The notes under the pieces are model-generated. The model was not told where the DNA came from, did not search any database, and was given only the letters and a program-made list of their open reading frames with translations. Shown here piece after piece: positions 5,823 through 7,915 of a DNA stretch of 7,915 nucleotides. How positions within the stretch are numbered: position 1 is the first letter of the stretch; every line of letters starts with the position of its first letter. The stretch is from W11650 sp963545585 (GTDB lineage: Bacteria; Bacillota; Clostridia; Lachnospirales; Vallitaleaceae), in assembly GCA_963545585.1 (NCBI GenBank), contig CAUUKX010000090.1, forward strand, positions 1 through 7,915. Reading direction: 5' to 3'. A program made the translations under genes and the position numbers.

Positions 5823-5834
5823 GGGGATTTCCCC
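5823..5834. terminator. Weak hairpin at the 3' end of nfnB, possible terminator
   Basis: GGGG-ATTT-CCCC forms a 4-bp GC stem 7 bases after the nfnB stop codon. Flanking sequence is AT-rich (AAATTATTATTTG on the plus side) but there is no proper T run on either strand. It is a possible weak bidirectional terminator only. Confidence 0.3.
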
Positions 5835-5840
5835 AAATTA

Positions 5841-7235
5841 TTATTTGCTTTTGTTTGATAATTTTCTATCAATCTCAACTGCCGCTTTTTTACCGGCTCC
5901 CATCGCTAAAATAACTGTCGCCGCACCAGTAACCACATCGCCGCCGGCATAGACATTTTCCATGCTGGTCATGCAGCTAACTTCATCAATTACAATGCAG
6001 CCATGACGATTGGTCACCATGTCCGGTTCGGCCCGCTTAATAATCGGGTTCGGGGTCTGGCCAATGGCAATAACCACGCTGTCCACCTCCAGTATTTCCT
6101 CGGAACCGGCGATTTCTACCGGACTGCACCGCCCACTGGCATCTGGCTCACCCAGCTGCATGTGAATAATTTCCATACCGCTGACCCGGCCATCTTCGCC
6201 TAAAATCCGAACCGGATTCGCCAGCAGACGAAACTCAATTCCCTCTTCCTTGGCGTGATGAACCTCCTCCAATCTGGCCGGCAACTCCTGCTCCGAGCGC
6301 CGATAGACAATCGACACCTGTCCTGCGCCCAGCCGCTTGGCTGTTCTGGCTGCATCCATCGCTACATTGCCGCCGCCAACCACCGCAACCTTATCCCCGG
6401 TCTTAATCGGTGTTCCGATGGCGTTTTTCTGATAAGCTTTCATTAAATTAACTCTTGTTAGAAACTCATTGGCTGAATAGACACCGTTTAGGGATTCTCC
6501 CGGAATATTCATAAACCGGGGCAGTCCCGCTCCGCTGCCAATAAAAACAGCCTGATAGCCTTGGGCAAACAAATCTTCAAACAGGATGGACTGGCCGACA
6601 ATTACATTTTTATGCACCATCACCCCCAGCTCCAGCACCTGATCCATTTCTGCTTTTACCAGTTCCTTGGGCAAACGGAACTCCGGAATACCGTAGACCA
6701 GCACGCCGCCCAGTTCATGCAGCGCTTCAAAAATCGTAACCTCATAGCCCCGCTGCGCTAATTCATTGGCACAGGTAATCCCGGCCGGGCCGGAACCAAC
6801 CACCGCTACCTTAATGCCGTTTTTAACCGGCTTCTCGATTCGAATTAAATGATTGACCCGAACATAATCCGCCACAAACCGCTCCAATCGGCCAATTGCC
6901 ACCGGTTCGCCGTTTTTCCCCCGGATGCAGACCTGCTCGCATTGATTTTCCTGCGGGCAAACCCGGCCAGTAATACCGGGCAAACGGTTTTGAGCGGCAA
7001 TCACTTCATACGCCCGCAAAACCTCACCAGCCGCCAGTGCCTGAATAAACTCCGGAATCGGCACATTGACCGGACAGCCGCCAACGCAGGGCTTGTGCTT
7101 GCAGTTCAAACAGCGCTCGGCTTCTTCTCTGGCCATTTCTATGGTATAGCCCAAGGTCACCTCGGCAAAGTTTTGATTTCTAATCTCCGGTGCCTGTTCC
7201 GGCATTGGCACCTTTGTTTTTGCCCGATTTACCAT
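5841..7235 (-). CDS. nfnB: NADH-dependent ferredoxin:NADP+ oxidoreductase, large subunit (NfnB; GltA-like)
   Basis: A 464-residue flavoprotein often annotated as homotetrameric glutamate synthase small subunit (GltA). An N-terminal iron-sulfur domain has C42-x2-C45-x4-C50-x3-C54 and C93-x5-C99-x3-C103, with a conserved Glu in CPQE, for two [4Fe-4S] clusters. It is followed by an FAD-binding fold (VVGSGPAG at 145-152), an NADP(H)-binding fold (VVGGGNVAMDAARTAKRLGA at 285-304, VYRRSE 310-315) and the C-terminal FAD motif VYAGGDVVTGAATVI (428-442). With NfnA it forms a cytosolic complex that bifurcates electrons: 2 NADPH + NAD+ + 2 oxidised ferredoxin give NADH + 2 reduced ferredoxin + 2 NADP+, reversibly. 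The Nfn assignment rests on the neighbouring nfnA gene and the absence of a glutamate synthase large subunit in view. I start it at 7233-7235, where GGAGGGG (7247-7241) is 5 bases upstream. An ATG at 7254-7256 would add seven residues. It overlaps nfnA by 7 bases. Confidence 0.9.
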   Translation of the reverse strand: MVNRAKTKVPMPEQAPEIRNQNFAEVTLGYTIEMAREEAERCLNCKHKPCVGGCPVNVPIPEFIQALAAGEVLRAYEVIAAQNRLPGITGRVCPQENQCEQVCIRGKNGEPVAIGRLERFVADYVRVNHLIRIEKPVKNGIKVAVVGSGPAGITCANELAQRGYEVTIFEALHELGGVLVYGIPEFRLPKELVKAEMDQVLELGVMVHKNVIVGQSILFEDLFAQGYQAVFIGSGAGLPRFMNIPGESLNGVYSANEFLTRVNLMKAYQKNAIGTPIKTGDKVAVVGGGNVAMDAARTAKRLGAGQVSIVYRRSEQELPARLEEVHHAKEEGIEFRLLANPVRILGEDGRVSGMEIIHMQLGEPDASGRCSPVEIAGSEEILEVDSVVIAIGQTPNPIIKRAEPDMVTNRHGCIVIDEVSCMTSMENVYAGGDVVTGAATVILAMGAGKKAAVEIDRKLSNKSK

Positions 7236-7915
7236 GTTTTCCCCTCCAGCCTGCACTTATGCTCTTCTTCTTTAAAAAAGCCCTGTCTTTGCATTAACTC
7301 ATCAAATTCCACCAAAAACCCGTCAAAATCCGGCCCGTCAACACAGGAAAATTTCGTTTGACCGCCAACTTTCACCCGGCAGCAGCCGCACATACCAGTT
7401 CCGTCAATCATAATTGGATTCAGCGACACGGCTGTCCGCAGTCCAATTGGTTTTGTCACTTCCACCACCGCCCGCATCATAATCACCGGGCCGATGGCAA
7501 TAACTTCATCATAATTTTCACCTTGCCGCAAAAGCTCCTTCAGCACATCGGTCACAAAACCGGTCTGTCCGGCCGAACCGTCATTGGTCACCAAATAAAC
7601 ATGATCAGCAAACTCGGCAAAATCTGGTTCCAGCAGAATCAGTTCTTTTGACCGGGCACCGATAATTACATCCACCTTCACTCCCCGCTTTTTTAACTCC
7701 CGCAGCTGCGGATAAAGAGGGGCTGCTCCTACTCCGCCGGCAATGCCAAGCACCCTTTCCTTAGCATAAAAAACTGCGGGCTGTCCCATCGGCCCCGCAA
7801 CTTCAGGAATAAAATCACCAGCCTCAAGCTGCGCTAATTCCTGCGTGGAACGGCCAACAATCTGATAAATCAAAGTAATACTGCCCATTTCCCGGTCGGC
7901 ATCAACAATCGTCAG
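7229..7915 (-). CDS. nfnA: NADH-dependent ferredoxin:NADP+ oxidoreductase, small subunit (NfnA; PyrK-like), partial
   Basis: The C-terminal 228 residues of a ferredoxin-NADP reductase-like subunit. The start and the flavin-binding RxY(S/T)-type region lie beyond the right edge. The reading frame is open to the last base (LTIVDADRE before the first Met), and family members are about 280 residues, so roughly 50-70 residues are missing. Visible are the NAD-binding GIAGGVGAAPLYP, the IGARSKELILLEPDF region, AIGPVIMMRAV, and the C-terminal [2Fe-2S] site DGTGMCGCCRVKVG followed by FSCVDGPDFDG. Family ligands are the Asp of DGTG, two Cys spaced C-x2-C, and the Cys of FSCVDG. The residue usually Ala between the paired Cys is a third Cys here. 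It carries FAD and the NAD(H) site of NfnAB. It is the upstream gene of the nfnAB pair and overlaps nfnB by 7 bases (ATGGTAA), indicating translational coupling. Confidence 0.92.
   Translation of the reverse strand: MTIVDADREMGSITLIYQIVGRSTQELAQLEAGDFIPEVAGPMGQPAVFYAKERVLGIAGGVGAAPLYPQLRELKKRGVKVDVIIGARSKELILLEPDFAEFADHVYLVTNDGSAGQTGFVTDVLKELLRQGENYDEVIAIGPVIMMRAVVEVTKPIGLRTAVSLNPIMIDGTGMCGCCRVKVGGQTKFSCVDGPDFDGFLVEFDELMQRQGFFKEEEHKCRLEGKTW

Larger units (their letters stand above)
5613..5840. other. Convergent intergenic region rich in inverted repeats
   Basis: This gap lies between the 3' ends of dgkA (plus) and nfnB (minus). It has no coding potential I can support. It is dominated by a hairpin at 5645-5660 (CGCTTT-AATG-AAAGCG), the nested palindromic structure at 5656-5775, and a small GGGG/CCCC hairpin at 5823-5834. 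None is followed by a good T tract on either strand, so these are at best imperfect terminators. The remaining sequence (5776-5822) is AT-rich and shows nothing recognisable. Confidence 0.7.

Noticed and set aside
5841..7235. Glutamate synthase small subunit as the primary name
   Set aside because: The fold is shared, but an overlapping PyrK-like NAD/FAD subunit gene and no large glutamate synthase subunit in view favour NfnB.
6849..7361. 170-codon plus-strand open frame across nfnB and nfnA
   Set aside because: It is the antisense shadow of two well-recognised genes. The product is His/Asn/Cys-rich without domain features.

Overview
The window looks like chromosomal DNA of a motile, anaerobic Firmicute, probably a member of Clostridia or a related class. 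This rests on gene content: a Gram-positive-type DgkA, a long two-domain NadE, an NfnAB-type ferredoxin/NADP(H) enzyme, a dCache chemoreceptor, strong AAGGAG-like ribosome binding sites and a TPP riboswitch with an intrinsic terminator. No mobile element, tRNA, rRNA, CRISPR array or phage gene was seen.

Layout. (1) At 1-783 on the minus strand lies the front end of a thiamine-related transport operon: a consensus promoter, a TPP riboswitch, a terminator, an extra hairpin that contains the ribosome binding site, an MTH1187-family thiamine-binding protein, and the first part of an ABC transporter permease that runs off the left edge. (2) At 889-2877 on the minus strand is a 662-residue methyl-accepting chemotaxis protein whose sensor carries an amino-acid-binding dCache signature. 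(3) A divergent intergenic region at 2878-3273 holds a strong sigma-A promoter for the rightward genes and a sigma-28-like (flagellar) promoter candidate for the chemoreceptor. (4) At 3274-5612 on the plus strand, nadE and dgkA are translationally coupled by an ATGA overlap. (5) A convergent gap at 5613-5840 contains a striking nested palindromic structure. (6) At 5841-7915 on the minus strand are nfnB and nfnA (the latter cut by the right edge), overlapping by 7 bases and encoding the two subunits of an electron-bifurcating NADH-dependent ferredoxin:NADP+ oxidoreductase.

How the genes fit together. NadE makes NAD+ and NfnAB balances NADH, NADPH and reduced ferredoxin, so the right half has a redox-cofactor theme, although the two units are transcribed convergently. 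The thiamine operon is expected to be shut off when TPP is plentiful.

Most of the window is ordinary housekeeping and accessory metabolism, and I found no clear new multi-gene system. The points most worth a second look are the NadE glutaminase domain, which has glycine where the family has its catalytic cysteine, the 120-base palindromic structure between dgkA and nfnB, and the two-stage leader of the thiamine operon.
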